Positions 7,909-16,435 are shown, numbered from the stretch's first letter. The stretch is DNA of 32,662 bases from Acidobacteriota bacterium (GCA_031271905.1 JAISUT010000067.1:1-32662); one strand, 5' to 3'. The notes: generated from the sequence alone by a model not told the origin. Program-made: numbers and translations.

Positions 7909-10083
7909 TTGCACTTTATAGACAGACTCCATGGCACTGCGAACCTCCCCCGGAAGGGGGGGGGGCTCGCGCTCGGGCGCGTCCTCGCACCCCCGGACGC
8001 ATCGGAGGGCGTCCGTGCGGAAATCGAAGCCCGCCTCGGATTCTTCCCCTCGTATTTCGCCCCTGCGGAAAGGTTCCCCGGATTGCTGGACAGCCTGTGG
8101 CGGCAGCAGCGGGAGGGGTATTACGACAACCCGTTGCCGGAGACCTTCAAGGAGTCGCTGTTGGCGCTGTTGGCGAACAGTTGCGCCTCGCCGTATTTCC
8201 GGATCGCCCACGCCTGCCGCCTCTACGAGATGGGGGTTCCGCCGAGGGAGATACTGCGTCTGGCGGAAATCCCCGCCCCGGCGCCTGCGGACGTCGAACA
8301 GGCCCGCGCCCTGCTGGCGGGCTTCCCGCGCCCCATCGCCCAATGGCCGGAGCAGAACCCCGTGTTCGGCGAAGGGATGCTCACCTTGTGCGCGGCGGTC
8401 TTCCTCGGCTTGAAGGACTCCGAACTTTGCGCGGATGCGCTGCAAGACCTGCTCGGGGAGGCTTACGGCGCCCTGATGCTGCTCCTGGCATACGCCAAGT
8501 CGGCGCATTTCTGGCTGGAGGCGCACCCGGAGATCGGTTGCGAGGCGCATCCGACCGTCCGCAGGAACTTCTTCCCGCTGGTGCGGCAGGAGCCGCATCT
8601 GGTGGAGGTTTTCCAGAACCACCGGTCGCGGCCTCTGCTGATGGACGGCGGCGAGCGCGCCGACGCGGCGGGAGACGGCGCGGCGGAAGGGGGAGACCGC
8701 TACCGGGAGCTGATCGAGAACTCCGCGGACATCATCTGCACCTACGACTTCTCGGGGCGGCTGTTATCGGCGAACCCGGCGCTGGAGCGCATCGTCGGCT
8801 ATCCCGTCGCCGAGGCGTTGCAGATGCGGATCGCGGACATCATCCACCCCGAATACGCGCATCTGGGGGAGCGGCTGACCGACCCCGCCGTCGTCGGCGA
8901 GACGCCCTTCCACTGCGAGCTCGACGTGGTGACCAAAGACGGCGGCAGGGTCGCCCTCGGCGTCAGCACGCGCCCCGTGTTCCTCGGCGGCAAACCCGTC
9001 GCGGTGCATGGGACGGCGCGGGACGTCACCCGGCGCAAGCAGGCGGAGTCCGCCTTGGAGGAGGCGAACCGGAGGCTGGAGGCATGGGTGGCGGGGTTCG
9101 ACCAGCGCAACCGCGAGATGGCGCTGCTCAACGAAATGGGGGACATCCTGCGCGCCTGCCCCACGATGGAGGAGGCGCACAAGGTCATCCTCGGCTTCGC
9201 GCAACAGATCTTCCCCGTCAAAGTGGGGGCGCTGTACATCCTCGCCCCCGCGCACGACGTCGCCGAGTCCGTCTTGACCTGGGGCGACCCCGACCTCGCG
9301 GAAAGGGTCTTCTTCCAGACGGATTGCTGGGCGTTGCGCCGGGGGCGGGCGCATTGCGTGGAAAACGACCGGGAGGGGATGGTTTGCAAGCATGTGCGCC
9401 ACCCGCCTGCGGACGGATACGTCTGCATCCCGCTGATGGCGCAAAGCGAGGCGATCGGGGTCTTGCACATGATGCAGCCCGACGGCGTCCGCATGACCGA
9501 GGAGCGCCAGCGCCTCGCCGTCGCCCTGGCAGACCACATCGCCATGACGCTGTCCAACCTCCGGTTGCACGAGACGTTGCGCACCCAGGCGATCCGCGAC
9601 CCCCTCACGGGGCTCTTCAACCGCAGGTTCATGGAGGAGTCGCTGGCGTTGGAGATCCGCCGCGCCACGCGCAACAGCCGCTCTCTGGGGATGATCATGA
9701 TCGACTTGGATCACTTCAAGTATTTCAACGACACGTTCGGGCACGAGGCTGGCGACCTGTTGCTCAAGCAGGTCGGGCTGCTGCTGCAGACCAACATACG
9801 CGGCGAGGACATCGCCTGCCGCTTCGGCGGAGAGGAGTTCACGCTGATCCTGCCGGAAGGCAACAGCGCGGCGACCCAGAAGCGCGCAGACTTCTACAGG
9901 GACGCGATCCAGCGCCTCGAGGTCAATTTCAAGGGGGCTTCGTTGGGGCACGTCACCGCGTCCATGGGGGTGGCGGTGTTCCCCGACCACGGCCGTTCGG
10001 CGCAGACGCTGATCGCCGCCGCCGACAAGGCCATGTACCGCAGCAAGAACGAAGGCCGCAACCGCGTCACCTTGGCGGGGTGA
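7909..10083 (+). CDS. Diguanylate cyclase with AhpD-like N-terminal domain, PAS and GAF
   Basis: This is a predicted active diguanylate cyclase (2 GTP to c-di-GMP), ~724 residues and soluble. The N-terminal ~40-230 region resembles the AhpD/carboxymuconolactone decarboxylase fold: LGFFPSYFAPAERFPGLL, then KESLLALLANSCASPYFRIAH, with H101 and LYEMG in the expected places. The two CxxC redox positions are serine and phenylalanine. PAS follows (about 265-376, ending ARDVTRRK), then GAF (about 408-550) and GGDEF (563-724) with DLDHFKYFNDTFGHEAGD, GGEEF at 640-644, and inhibitory site RGED at 631-634. The start is a TTG preceded by AGGG; no ATG or GTG exists before residue ~108. From the PAS onward it is clearly paralogous to the gene before it (shared DCWALRRG, IRDPLTG, DIACRF), implying tandem duplication followed by divergence. 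Confidence 0.9.
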   Translation: MHFIDRLHGTANLPRKGGGLALGRVLAPPDASEGVRAEIEARLGFFPSYFAPAERFPGLLDSLWRQQREGYYDNPLPETFKESLLALLANSCASPYFRIAHACRLYEMGVPPREILRLAEIPAPAPADVEQARALLAGFPRPIAQWPEQNPVFGEGMLTLCAAVFLGLKDSELCADALQDLLGEAYGALMLLLAYAKSAHFWLEAHPEIGCEAHPTVRRNFFPLVRQEPHLVEVFQNHRSRPLLMDGGERADAAGDGAAEGGDRYRELIENSADIICTYDFSGRLLSANPALERIVGYPVAEALQMRIADIIHPEYAHLGERLTDPAVVGETPFHCELDVVTKDGGRVALGVSTRPVFLGGKPVAVHGTARDVTRRKQAESALEEANRRLEAWVAGFDQRNREMALLNEMGDILRACPTMEEAHKVILGFAQQIFPVKVGALYILAPAHDVAESVLTWGDPDLAERVFFQTDCWALRRGRAHCVENDREGMVCKHVRHPPADGYVCIPLMAQSEAIGVLHMMQPDGVRMTEERQRLAVALADHIAMTLSNLRLHETLRTQAIRDPLTGLFNRRFMEESLALEIRRATRNSRSLGMIMIDLDHFKYFNDTFGHEAGDLLLKQVGLLLQTNIRGEDIACRFGGEEFTLILPEGNSAATQKRADFYRDAIQRLEVNFKGASLGHVTASMGVAVFPDHGRSAQTLIAAADKAMYRSKNEGRNRVTLAG

Positions 10084-10137
10084 CCGATGGGGGCGCGGCG
10101 CGCCTGCGGGCGCAGGCGGCCGCTCCCCGCGACGGCG

Positions 10138-10893
10138 TCATTCGGTTTTTTTCTCGACGGGTTCGGATTTCCTTTCCACGACCTTCTTCTCGACGACGGA
10201 AGACGGTGCCGCGACGGAGGGGTGTGCGAAGAGGGTGCGGCATGCCAAGCCCGCCAAACCCGCCCCGACGAGGGGCGCCAGCCAGAACAGCCAGAGTTGT
10301 TTGATGTACATGCCGCCGGCGAAGAACGCCTGGCTGGTGCTGCGCGCCGGGTTCACCGACGTGTTGGTGACCGGGATGCTGATCAGGTGGATCAAGGTCA
10401 GCGCGAGGCCGATGGCGATGGGCGCGAGTTTCTGCGGCGCCCGCTCGTCGGTCGCCCCGATGATGACGACCAGGAAGAAGAAGGTCAGGACGACTTCGCA
10501 GACGAGGGCGGCTATCATGCCGTAATGCCCCGGGGACAGCTCGCCGAAGCCGTTGGCTGCGAAATGGCCTCCGAGGGTGAACCCCTCCTTGCCGGAGGCG
10601 ATGATCAGGATGACCGTGCCGGCGAGGAAGGCGCCGACCAGTTGCGAGATGACATACCCCGCCAAATCCTTCAGCGGGAACCTGCCGCCCACCCACAGCC
10701 CGAACGACACGGCGGGATTCAGGTGGCATCCCGAGACGTGGCCGATGGCGAACGCCATCGTCAAAACAGTCAACCCGAACGCCAGCGCCACGCCTGCGGC
10801 GCCGATCACATCTGCGGCGAACACCGCGCTGCCGCAACCGCCCAGAACTAGCCAGAACGTCCCTATCGCCTCCGCCGTCCATTTCTTAGTCAT
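10138..10893 (-). CDS. aqpZ: Aquaporin Z
   Basis: This is an inner-membrane water channel of 251 residues with six predicted membrane helices and two half-helices. Both pore motifs are intact: NPA at 59-61 ([12 protein letters not shown]) and NPA at 181-183, followed by R184 of the selectivity filter ([10 protein letters not shown]). The filter histidine is also present (H169, in [19 protein letters not shown]). [21 protein letters not shown] and [15 protein letters not shown] are characteristic of AqpZ rather than of the glycerol facilitator GlpF. One small difference is SGCHLNPA, where most AqpZ have SGGHxNPA. The C-terminus adds a charged, low-complexity tail of ~25 residues rich in K, E and V. 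The gene is convergent with the cyclase gene and divergent from nothing obvious. It looks monocistronic. Confidence 0.95.
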   Translation of the reverse strand: MTKKWTAEAIGTFWLVLGGCGSAVFAADVIGAAGVALAFGLTVLTMAFAIGHVSGCHLNPAVSFGLWVGGRFPLKDLAGYVISQLVGAFLAGTVILIIASGKEGFTLGGHFAANGFGELSPGHYGMIAALVCEVVLTFFFLVVIIGATDERAPQKLAPIAIGLALTLIHLISIPVTNTSVNPARSTSQAFFAGGMYIKQLWLFWLAPLVGAGLAGLACRTLFAHPSVAAPSSVVEKKVVERKSEPVEKKTE

Positions 10894-11028
10894 ATGGCAT
10901 ATCGTCCTATCGAAAAATTAACCTGTTGGCGTCGCCGACGCACCCCCGACCCGAACCCGGTCGCCCGGTCACGCCGCAATCGCCGCCTCTGCATTGGAAG
11001 ATTGATAGCACGGACGGGTCGCAAAATG

Positions 11029-11047
11029 CAAGCCGCACTGCGGCTTG
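11029..11047 (-). terminator. Terminator of the ABC transporter operon
   Basis: Read on the minus strand, an 8-bp perfect hairpin (CAAGCCGC, loop AGT, GCGGCTTG) begins 9 bases after the stop codon of the last operon gene. It is followed by CATTTTG, a short T run. This is a reasonable intrinsic terminator. Confidence 0.65.
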
Positions 11048-11055
11048 TTGCGCCG

Positions 11056-12015
11056 CTAGGGAATGCCGGGCAGGAAGTCCACCGCCACCAAGTCGTTCTT
11101 GTATTTGCCGGGGACGTCGATGTAGTTGACTTTGCTGTCGGCGTCCAGGAACACCGCGCCGGTCTGGGGGTCGTACCGGTAGGGCGTCCCCAGCGGATCG
11201 GCCAGCGCGTATTTCTCCCGCCGCCCTCGCGTCTCCGCCAAGGCGCGCAACGTCGGGGGGTATGCGCCCGCCCGCTCCTTGTAGAGGTCCGCCAACGCCT
11301 CCCAGCCCCAGATGTCGCGCGCCACCTGGAAGCTCATCAACCGGTCTCGCGCGTTCTTCCGCGTGTTTTCGCGCGTCGTCGTCCGGTACTGCTCCTGCCA
11401 GAGCGTGAACGCTATCTGGAAATCCCCGCCGCGCGACAGCGCTGCGGCGGCAAGGCTCGCCAGCCAGCTCGGCGCCCCGGGCACTTTCGTCGCCTGCAAC
11501 CAGATGTCCCCGGCGGCCTTGAAATCCTGCGTGTACAGGTAGTGCAGGAACCCCTTGTCGTACATGAGCTGCCAGGCGTCGGGATGGGCTTCGAGCCCCT
11601 TGTCCAAAAACTTCAACGCGCCTTCCATGTCCCCGGCGCCGAGCGGCGGGTCTTGCGCCAGGAAGAAGCAGCCTTGGCGATAGGCGTCTGTGAGGTAGGG
11701 ATCCAGCGTCGTCGTGATGTCCAGCAGGGCGTACAGGTTTTTATAGCGGACTTTGCGCTTGTCCGCCTCGTCAAAGCGCCCGTAATACTGGATCGTGCGC
11801 ATCCAGTAGAAGTCCGCCGCCAAGCCGTCGTAACCGAGCGCCATCTTCTTCAGCATCTTCGGGGAGCTGAACAGGAGGATGTCGGGATCCTCGTCTCCTG
11901 CGGCGGCGCGCCCCTCAATGAAGCGCTGCGTCGGCCAGACCAGGAGCGCGGCGAGGAGGCAGACGGCGCAGACGCCCCAGGGGCGCACGGGTTTCTCTGC
12001 GGCGGCGGTCGTCAT
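11056..12015 (-). CDS. Membrane-anchored tetratricopeptide-like protein of ABC operon
   Basis: This is a protein of unknown function, 319 residues from the ATG at 12015 (MTTAAAEKPVRPWG). One hydrophobic segment at about residues 12-28 (WGVCAVCLLAALLVW) anchors it; the rest is hydrophilic and helical. It contains FSSPKMLKKMALGYDGLAADFYWMR and then helical pairs that look like weak TPR repeats (ALLDITTTLDPYLTDAYRQG, ALKFLDKGLEAHPDAWQL). The C-terminal third (DPLGTPYRYDPQTGAVFLD) resembles the short prolyl/glycyl beta segment seen in some pilin-like or periplasmic proteins. Its start overlaps the permease stop by 4 bp (ATGA), so translation is probably coupled. The topology suggests a periplasmic partner of the ABC transporter. 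An upstream in-frame ATG was rejected because it lies well inside the permease gene. Confidence 0.75.
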   Translation of the reverse strand: MTTAAAEKPVRPWGVCAVCLLAALLVWPTQRFIEGRAAAGDEDPDILLFSSPKMLKKMALGYDGLAADFYWMRTIQYYGRFDEADKRKVRYKNLYALLDITTTLDPYLTDAYRQGCFFLAQDPPLGAGDMEGALKFLDKGLEAHPDAWQLMYDKGFLHYLYTQDFKAAGDIWLQATKVPGAPSWLASLAAAALSRGGDFQIAFTLWQEQYRTTTRENTRKNARDRLMSFQVARDIWGWEALADLYKERAGAYPPTLRALAETRGRREKYALADPLGTPYRYDPQTGAVFLDADSKVNYIDVPGKYKNDLVAVDFLPGIP

Positions 12016-12830
12016 TTGAAGTCCCTGCTGCGAAAGATCGCGATCCCCAGCGACAACGCCAGCGCGACATATACGATGCAATAGAACACGACGCCCGCGA
12101 CCATGCCCGGGTCCACCGTCTGCGCGTAGGGGATCGTCCAGGTGTTCTCGGACGACGGTTGCAGCACATAGCGCCAGTCAAGGATCTGGAAGTTCGAGAA
12201 ATTCGGGATCACGTAATAAAGGATGCGGCACAGCCACTGCATGGCTTCGGACTTCGTCAGCTCCCCGAAATTCCTCAGGTCGTTGCCGAAGTGCCCGATG
12301 ATCCATAGGAAGAGGGTGAACAGCGCCGACAGCGCGGGGGTGGAGAAGGTCGAGAAAAAGAGCGCCAGCGCCGTGACCAGGCACAGGGAGAGGAAGGTCA
12401 GGGCGACGACCGCCAACACCCGCAGATAGCTCATCGGGTCGGCGCCGCCCGTGTACCACAGCGCCAGCTCCAGCCCGACGGTCATGACCGCGAGGTTCAC
12501 CAGCAACGTGAAGACCAGCCCGAGGTATTTCCCGACGACCAGCTCGGAGCGGCGCACGGGCTTCGCCAAGAGCGCGTACACCGTGCGTTTCTCGATCTCC
12601 TTGTAGACCAGCCCGATGCCGATGAAGATGGCGATCATCGTGCCGAATATGGAGATGGCGCCCAAGCCCAGGTCTACGATCACCTTGTTGTCGTTGCCCA
12701 GCGACAACTGCCCGAGCGCCAGCGCGCTGAAGATCATGACCAGGGCGAAGAGAATCAGGTTGTAGAGGATCTTGTCCCGGACCGTCTCCCGGAATGTGTT
12801 TCCCGCAATCGCCAATATCCTGTGCATCAT
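12012..12830 (-). CDS. ABC-2 type transporter permease
   Basis: This is the inner-membrane permease of an ABC exporter, about 272 residues, with six hydrophobic segments: about 19-40, 50-80, 105-130, 135-165, 170-190 and near the C-terminus. The opening MMHRILAIAGNTFRETVRDK and the GLVYKEIEKRTVYALLAKPVRRSELVVGKYLG region are typical of the NosY-like ABC-2 family ('multi-copper enzyme maturation' permeases). The start is placed at the ATG at 12830. A TTG ten codons upstream (12860) is possible but unlike relatives, and an adjacent ATG lies at 12827. The ATPase gene ends 42 bp upstream and the repeat-protein gene overlaps downstream, so the three form one operon. The transported substrate cannot be told from sequence. 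No copper enzyme or nitrous oxide reductase gene is nearby. Confidence 0.87.
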   Translation of the reverse strand: MMHRILAIAGNTFRETVRDKILYNLILFALVMIFSALALGQLSLGNDNKVIVDLGLGAISIFGTMIAIFIGIGLVYKEIEKRTVYALLAKPVRRSELVVGKYLGLVFTLLVNLAVMTVGLELALWYTGGADPMSYLRVLAVVALTFLSLCLVTALALFFSTFSTPALSALFTLFLWIIGHFGNDLRNFGELTKSEAMQWLCRILYYVIPNFSNFQILDWRYVLQPSSENTWTIPYAQTVDPGMVAGVVFYCIVYVALALSLGIAIFRSRDFK

Positions 12831-12872
12831 GGTTCCAAATTCGGTTTCTTGGGTGTTCAAACCCGTTTAAAG

Positions 12873-13838
12873 TCAGTTCCGGGCTTCCGCCGCCGCCGGA
12901 CGGGCGCCGTCCGGCGCGGCGGAGACCATCGATTGGAAATGCTCCTCCAGCGAGGGGCGGATGGGGTTGACTGAGATCAGCCCCAGCTTCCGGTCGAAGA
13001 CGAAGCGGAGCGCCCGCTCCATCCGCTCCTTGTCCTTCACCCGCAGGTGGAGGCGGTCGTCCATGAGGTGGACCTCCTCGCAGATGCCGCGCAACTCGTC
13101 GGTCACGTCGCCTCCGCCGCCCGCCACGATGATCTCATGCCCGGTGACGCCGACCTTCAATATGTCCGCCAGCTTCCCCGCCTCCTGCAACTGCCCCTTG
13201 TTCAGGATGGCGACGCGGTCGCAGATCGCCTCCACGTCGGGCAGGATGTGCGAGCTGAAGAACACGGTCACGCCGCGCGCCTTGAGCGAGAGGATGATGC
13301 GCCGCACGTCCATGCGGCCCAGCGGGTCCAGGCCCGACATCGGCTCGTCCAGGAAGACGATCTTCGGCTCGTTGATGAGCGCCTGCGCCAAGCCCACCCG
13401 TTGCACCATCCCCTTGGAGAATTTGCGCAACTGCCGGTTGGCCGCATGCCCCAGCCCGACGTCGTCGATCAGCGACTTCGTCCGCTTGCGCAGCTCGTCC
13501 CCGTCGAGGCCGAACAGCTTCCCCGCGTAGGTCAGGAGCTCCACCGGCGTGAGGTAGTCGTAGAAATAAGGGTTTTCCGGCAGGTAGCCGATCTCCTGGT
13601 GCATCGCCGTCGAACTCACGGGTTTGCCCAGGATGCGCGCGGCGCCCGAGGTCGGGCGCAACAGGCTCATGAGGAGTTTGATCGTCGTGCTCTTTCCCGC
13701 CCCGTTGGGGCCGAGGAAGCCGAACGTCTCCCCCTCGTTCACCTGGAGGTTGAGCCGGTCTAGCGCCCGCACGGGGCGTTTCTTCCAGAAACCGACGGCG
13801 AAGTCCTTGGTCAGGTTCTCAATTTCCACTATCGGCAT
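12873..13838 (-). CDS. ABC transporter ATP-binding protein
   Basis: This is the cytoplasmic ATPase that powers the permease encoded next. It is 321 residues from the ATG at 13838 (MPIVEIENLTKDFAVG). All nucleotide-binding elements are present: Walker A GPNGAGKST (43-51), signature FSKGMVQR (140-147), Walker B VFLDEP (161-166), D-loop SGLD, and switch histidine H197 (FFSSHIL). A C-terminal extension of ~100 residues after the core (GHEIIVAGGGGDVTDELRG... to the Ala/Arg-rich end) is common in CcmA/NosF-like exporters with ABC-2 permeases. An in-frame ATG 41 codons upstream was rejected because those residues have no counterpart in the family. The signature begins FSKGM rather than LSGGQ, as in many members of this exporter subgroup. 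Confidence 0.92.
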   Translation of the reverse strand: MPIVEIENLTKDFAVGFWKKRPVRALDRLNLQVNEGETFGFLGPNGAGKSTTIKLLMSLLRPTSGAARILGKPVSSTAMHQEIGYLPENPYFYDYLTPVELLTYAGKLFGLDGDELRKRTKSLIDDVGLGHAANRQLRKFSKGMVQRVGLAQALINEPKIVFLDEPMSGLDPLGRMDVRRIILSLKARGVTVFFSSHILPDVEAICDRVAILNKGQLQEAGKLADILKVGVTGHEIIVAGGGGDVTDELRGICEEVHLMDDRLHLRVKDKERMERALRFVFDRKLGLISVNPIRPSLEEHFQSMVSAAPDGARPAAAEARN

Positions 13839-13999
13839 GGTCGTCTGTTCCCAATCACGTTCCCAAAGTCGCAATGTCCTTTGCGACGTCAATCCGCATC
13901 CGTTTCCAAGTTCGCGGGGCTTCCCGGCCGGCGCGTCCGCGTAAACGGGCGCACCCGCCATCCATTCGCCTGTGCGGGTGGGAATCCCGCGCGATCAGG

Positions 14000-14728
14000 T
14001 CAGCGGCGGGCGCGCTGGCGAAGCACTTCGTAAAACGCTATGCCTGCGGCGACGCTGACATTGAGCGAACTCACATTGCCACATATCGGCAGGGATGCTA
14101 GAAAATCACATTTTTCTTTGACCAGGCGGTGCATCCCGGCGCCTTCGCCCCCCAGCACCAAGGCGGTCGGCACGGTCAGATCGACCTCCCAGAGCGGTTT
14201 TGCGGCGCCGGCGTCCAAGCCCACGGCCCAGTAGCCTTTCTTCTTGAGCGACTCGACGAACTGGGCGGTGTTGGGGACGCGGGCGAGCTTCACATGGGCG
14301 ATGGCGCCGGCGCTGGCCTTGGCCACGGTGGCGCTCAACCCTGCGCTGCGGTTTTTCGGGACGAAGACGCCGTCAACCCCGGAAGCCTCCGCAGAGCGCA
14401 GGATCGCCCCCAGGTTGTGCGGATCCTCGACGCCGTCAAGGACGGCGAGGAGTCCGGGATGTCGCGCGGTGTCCAGTATCTCGTCCGGGGCGAGCGGATC
14501 CAACTCCGCGAGGTGGGCGAGGACGCCTTGGTGGCGTGCGCCAGCCGCCTTGCGCTCCATCCAGGCGCGCTCCTCGAACGAGACGCGGACATGCCGCACC
14601 CCCGCTTCGCGCACGATCTCCTGGACGCGCGGATTCCTCTGCCCGCGCTCGACCGAGACGCGCTCTATGCGCTCCGGGCGCGCCCGCAACGCTTCGGACA
14701 CCGCGTTGATGCCGTAGATCACCGCCAC
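14000..14728 (-). CDS. rlmB: RlmB/TrmH-type 2'-O-ribose RNA methyltransferase (SPOUT)
   Basis: This enzyme methylates a ribose 2'-OH in RNA using SAM. RlmB acts on 23S rRNA G2251, the likely target here, although a TrmH-group tRNA or rRNA target cannot be excluded. The N-terminal ~70 residues form the substrate-binding domain (VIYGINAVSEALRARPERIERV). The knotted SPOUT domain carries motif 1 (NLGAILRSAEASGVDGVFVP), motif 2 (ALVLGGEGAGMHRLV) and motif 3 (SLNVSVAAGIAFYEVL). The length is 242 residues, normal for RlmB. There is no ATG start in the right place; three alternative codons are clustered: TTG 14734, GTG 14728 and GTG 14722. GTG 14728 is chosen because GGGAG lies about 10 bp upstream. 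Confidence 0.9.
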   Translation of the reverse strand: MAVIYGINAVSEALRARPERIERVSVERGQRNPRVQEIVREAGVRHVRVSFEERAWMERKAAGARHQGVLAHLAELDPLAPDEILDTARHPGLLAVLDGVEDPHNLGAILRSAEASGVDGVFVPKNRSAGLSATVAKASAGAIAHVKLARVPNTAQFVESLKKKGYWAVGLDAGAAKPLWEVDLTVPTALVLGGEGAGMHRLVKEKCDFLASLPICGNVSSLNVSVAAGIAFYEVLRQRARR

Positions 14729-14734
14729 CGTCAA

Positions 14735-15074
14735 TCCGCTCCCGCCATGTCCTGCCCGCCCCCGTCGATCACGGCGAATCGACCGACCCTTGTCGCGCCG
14801 CGTCCGGCGGCACGGACGACGCATTTCTCGGCGCCGGTGCGTTCGGGAAGGCGGTGGGAGGGCGCGGGGTTTGCCATCGCAGGATGTACTTTAATGATTT
14901 CCCCGGAGAAATCAAGCCGCATGAAAGTCCGGGATGAAAGATCGATGAATGATCGAAGCCGGCCCGGAGGTCTTTCCTGGATGTCGTTACACCTTTTTAT
15001 TTGCAAACGGCGCCCCCCTCTTGCTAGAGTCGGCTTTCTTAATTTCGTTTTCTGAAAAAGGGAGAGCGCAATCC
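14735..15074. other. Intergenic region upstream of the URO-D-like gene
   Basis: About 340 bp between two divergent genes, without a credible gene. It becomes AT-richer toward the right. At 14896-14913 there is a 6-bp inverted repeat (GATTTC-N6-GAAATC). A possible sigma70 pair TTGCAA (15001-15006), 18 bp, TAGAGT (15025-15030) lies about 45 bp before the downstream start codon. Both signals are weak. Confidence 0.35.
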
Positions 15075-16385
15075 ATGTCTGACACGGCGGAACAGAAACG
15101 GCGGCAGCGGTTCGACAAGTGGCTCAACCCTTCGGGGGTGCAGTTCGCCAACCCCGAGGCAGAGCGCGGCTACAAGGAGAGGGTCGGGCGCTTCATCAAG
15201 GTCTTCGACCTGGAGAAGCCCGACCGCGTGCCGGTGGTGCTCCCCGCCGGGACCTTCCCGGTCTACCACGCGGGGATGACGCTCAAGGAGGCGATGCAGG
15301 ACGCCGAGCGCACCTGCGACGCCTACCGCAAGTTCCTCGGCGAGTTCGAGTCCGACAGCTTCGCCTCGCCCATGATGGTCCCCTCGGCCAAGGCGGGGGA
15401 GATCATCGACACGAAGAACCTCAAATGGCCGGGGCGCGGCCTGCCCGACCACGCCACGATGCTCCAGTTCGTGGAAGGGGAGTACATGAAGGCCGACGAG
15501 TACGACCTCCTCATAGACGACCCCTCCGACTACTGCCTGCGCCGCTACCTGCCGCGCAGCCTGGGGGCGCTGGCCCCGTTCGAGGGCTTCGAGCCGACGC
15601 CGTTCATCCTCGGCATGGCGAACAAGTTCCTCACCCCGGCGATGTTCCCCGCCGTGCGCGCCGCCTACCAGGCGATCATCGACTACGGCGAGGAGACCGC
15701 GCGCTGGATGGGCCCGCTCATGCGGTTCAACCACGACGCGATGGCGGCGGGCTACCCGTCGCTCTTCGGCGGGCAGGCGCACGCCCCGTTCGACATCCTG
15801 GCCGACACCCTGCGCGGCACCAAGGGGATCATCCTCGACATGTACCGCCAGCCGGAGAAGCTGCTGCGCGCCATCGAGAAGGTCACGCCGATGAACGTCA
15901 ACTGCGGCGTCGCGGGGGCGAACATGTCGGGCAACCCCATCGTCTTCTTCGCCCTGCACAAGGGGGACGACACCTTCATGTCCAACAAGCAGTACGAGAA
16001 GTTCTACTGGCCGACCTTCCAGAAGGTCATCCTCGGCCTGATCGAAGAAGGCGTCGTGCCGTTCCTCTTCGCCGAGGGGCGCTACGACAGCCGCTTGGAG
16101 ATCATCAAGGACTTGCCGCGCGGGAAGGTGGTGTGGCACTTCGACCGCACCGACATGTTCCGCGCCAAGGAGGTCCTGGGCGACAACGCCTGCATCGCCG
16201 GCAACGTCCCCGCCTCGCTGCTCTGCACCGGCACGGCGAAGGAGGTCAAGGAATACTGCCGCAAGCTCATCGAGGTCTGCGGCGCGGGCGGCGGCTTCAT
16301 CCTGACCGGCGGCGCGAGCATCGACAACGGCCACGCCGAGAATTTGCGCGCCATGACCGAGGCAGTCATGGAATACAGCGCGTAA
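15075..16385 (+). CDS. URO-D/MtaA-like fold protein (uroporphyrinogen decarboxylase superfamily, not HemE)
   Basis: This is a 436-residue member of the URO-D/CMUT superfamily. Members include heme-pathway uroporphyrinogen decarboxylase, corrinoid-protein methyltransferases and many proteins of unknown reaction. Supporting segments are KPDRVPVVLPAGTFPVYHAG, FDILADTLRGTKGIILDMYRQPEKLL, a C-terminal barrel with VVPFLFAEGRYDSRLEII and WHFDRTDMFRAKEVLGDNACIAGNVP, and the end GGGFILTGGASIDNGHAENLRAMTEAV, which is the usual superfamily ending. It is ~80 residues longer than HemE and lacks the substrate-binding RQAGRY signature of HemE. It is therefore not a safe HemE call, despite hemN and hemH about 4 kb away. 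The start is at the ATG with GGGAGAG upstream; an earlier in-frame ATG at 14949 lacks family similarity. It is probably monocistronic, with strong hairpins after the stop. Confidence 0.82.
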   Translation: MSDTAEQKRRQRFDKWLNPSGVQFANPEAERGYKERVGRFIKVFDLEKPDRVPVVLPAGTFPVYHAGMTLKEAMQDAERTCDAYRKFLGEFESDSFASPMMVPSAKAGEIIDTKNLKWPGRGLPDHATMLQFVEGEYMKADEYDLLIDDPSDYCLRRYLPRSLGALAPFEGFEPTPFILGMANKFLTPAMFPAVRAAYQAIIDYGEETARWMGPLMRFNHDAMAAGYPSLFGGQAHAPFDILADTLRGTKGIILDMYRQPEKLLRAIEKVTPMNVNCGVAGANMSGNPIVFFALHKGDDTFMSNKQYEKFYWPTFQKVILGLIEEGVVPFLFAEGRYDSRLEIIKDLPRGKVVWHFDRTDMFRAKEVLGDNACIAGNVPASLLCTGTAKEVKEYCRKLIEVCGAGGGFILTGGASIDNGHAENLRAMTEAVMEYSA

Positions 16386-16390
16386 GGCGG

Positions 16391-16422
16391 GGACGGCGCG
16401 TCGTTTCATAGGCGCGCCGTCC
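16391..16422 (+). terminator. Hairpin after the URO-D-like gene
   Basis: A perfect 10-bp stem, GGACGGCGCG / CGCGCCGTCC, with a 12-nt loop begins 5 bases after the stop codon. No T tract follows, so this is a terminator-like or mRNA-stabilising hairpin rather than a textbook intrinsic terminator. Confidence 0.5.
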
Positions 16423-16435
16423 GCGTCGATGTCGT

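Noticed and set aside
8097-10304. Long alternative plus-strand frame over the second cyclase (735 codons)
   Set aside because: Arg/Ala/Gly-rich and low in complexity; the overlapping frame has clear PAS, GAF and GGDEF domains.
15075-16385. Annotation as hemE because heme genes are nearby
   Set aside because: The HemE substrate signature is missing, the protein is too long, and it is not in the heme operon.
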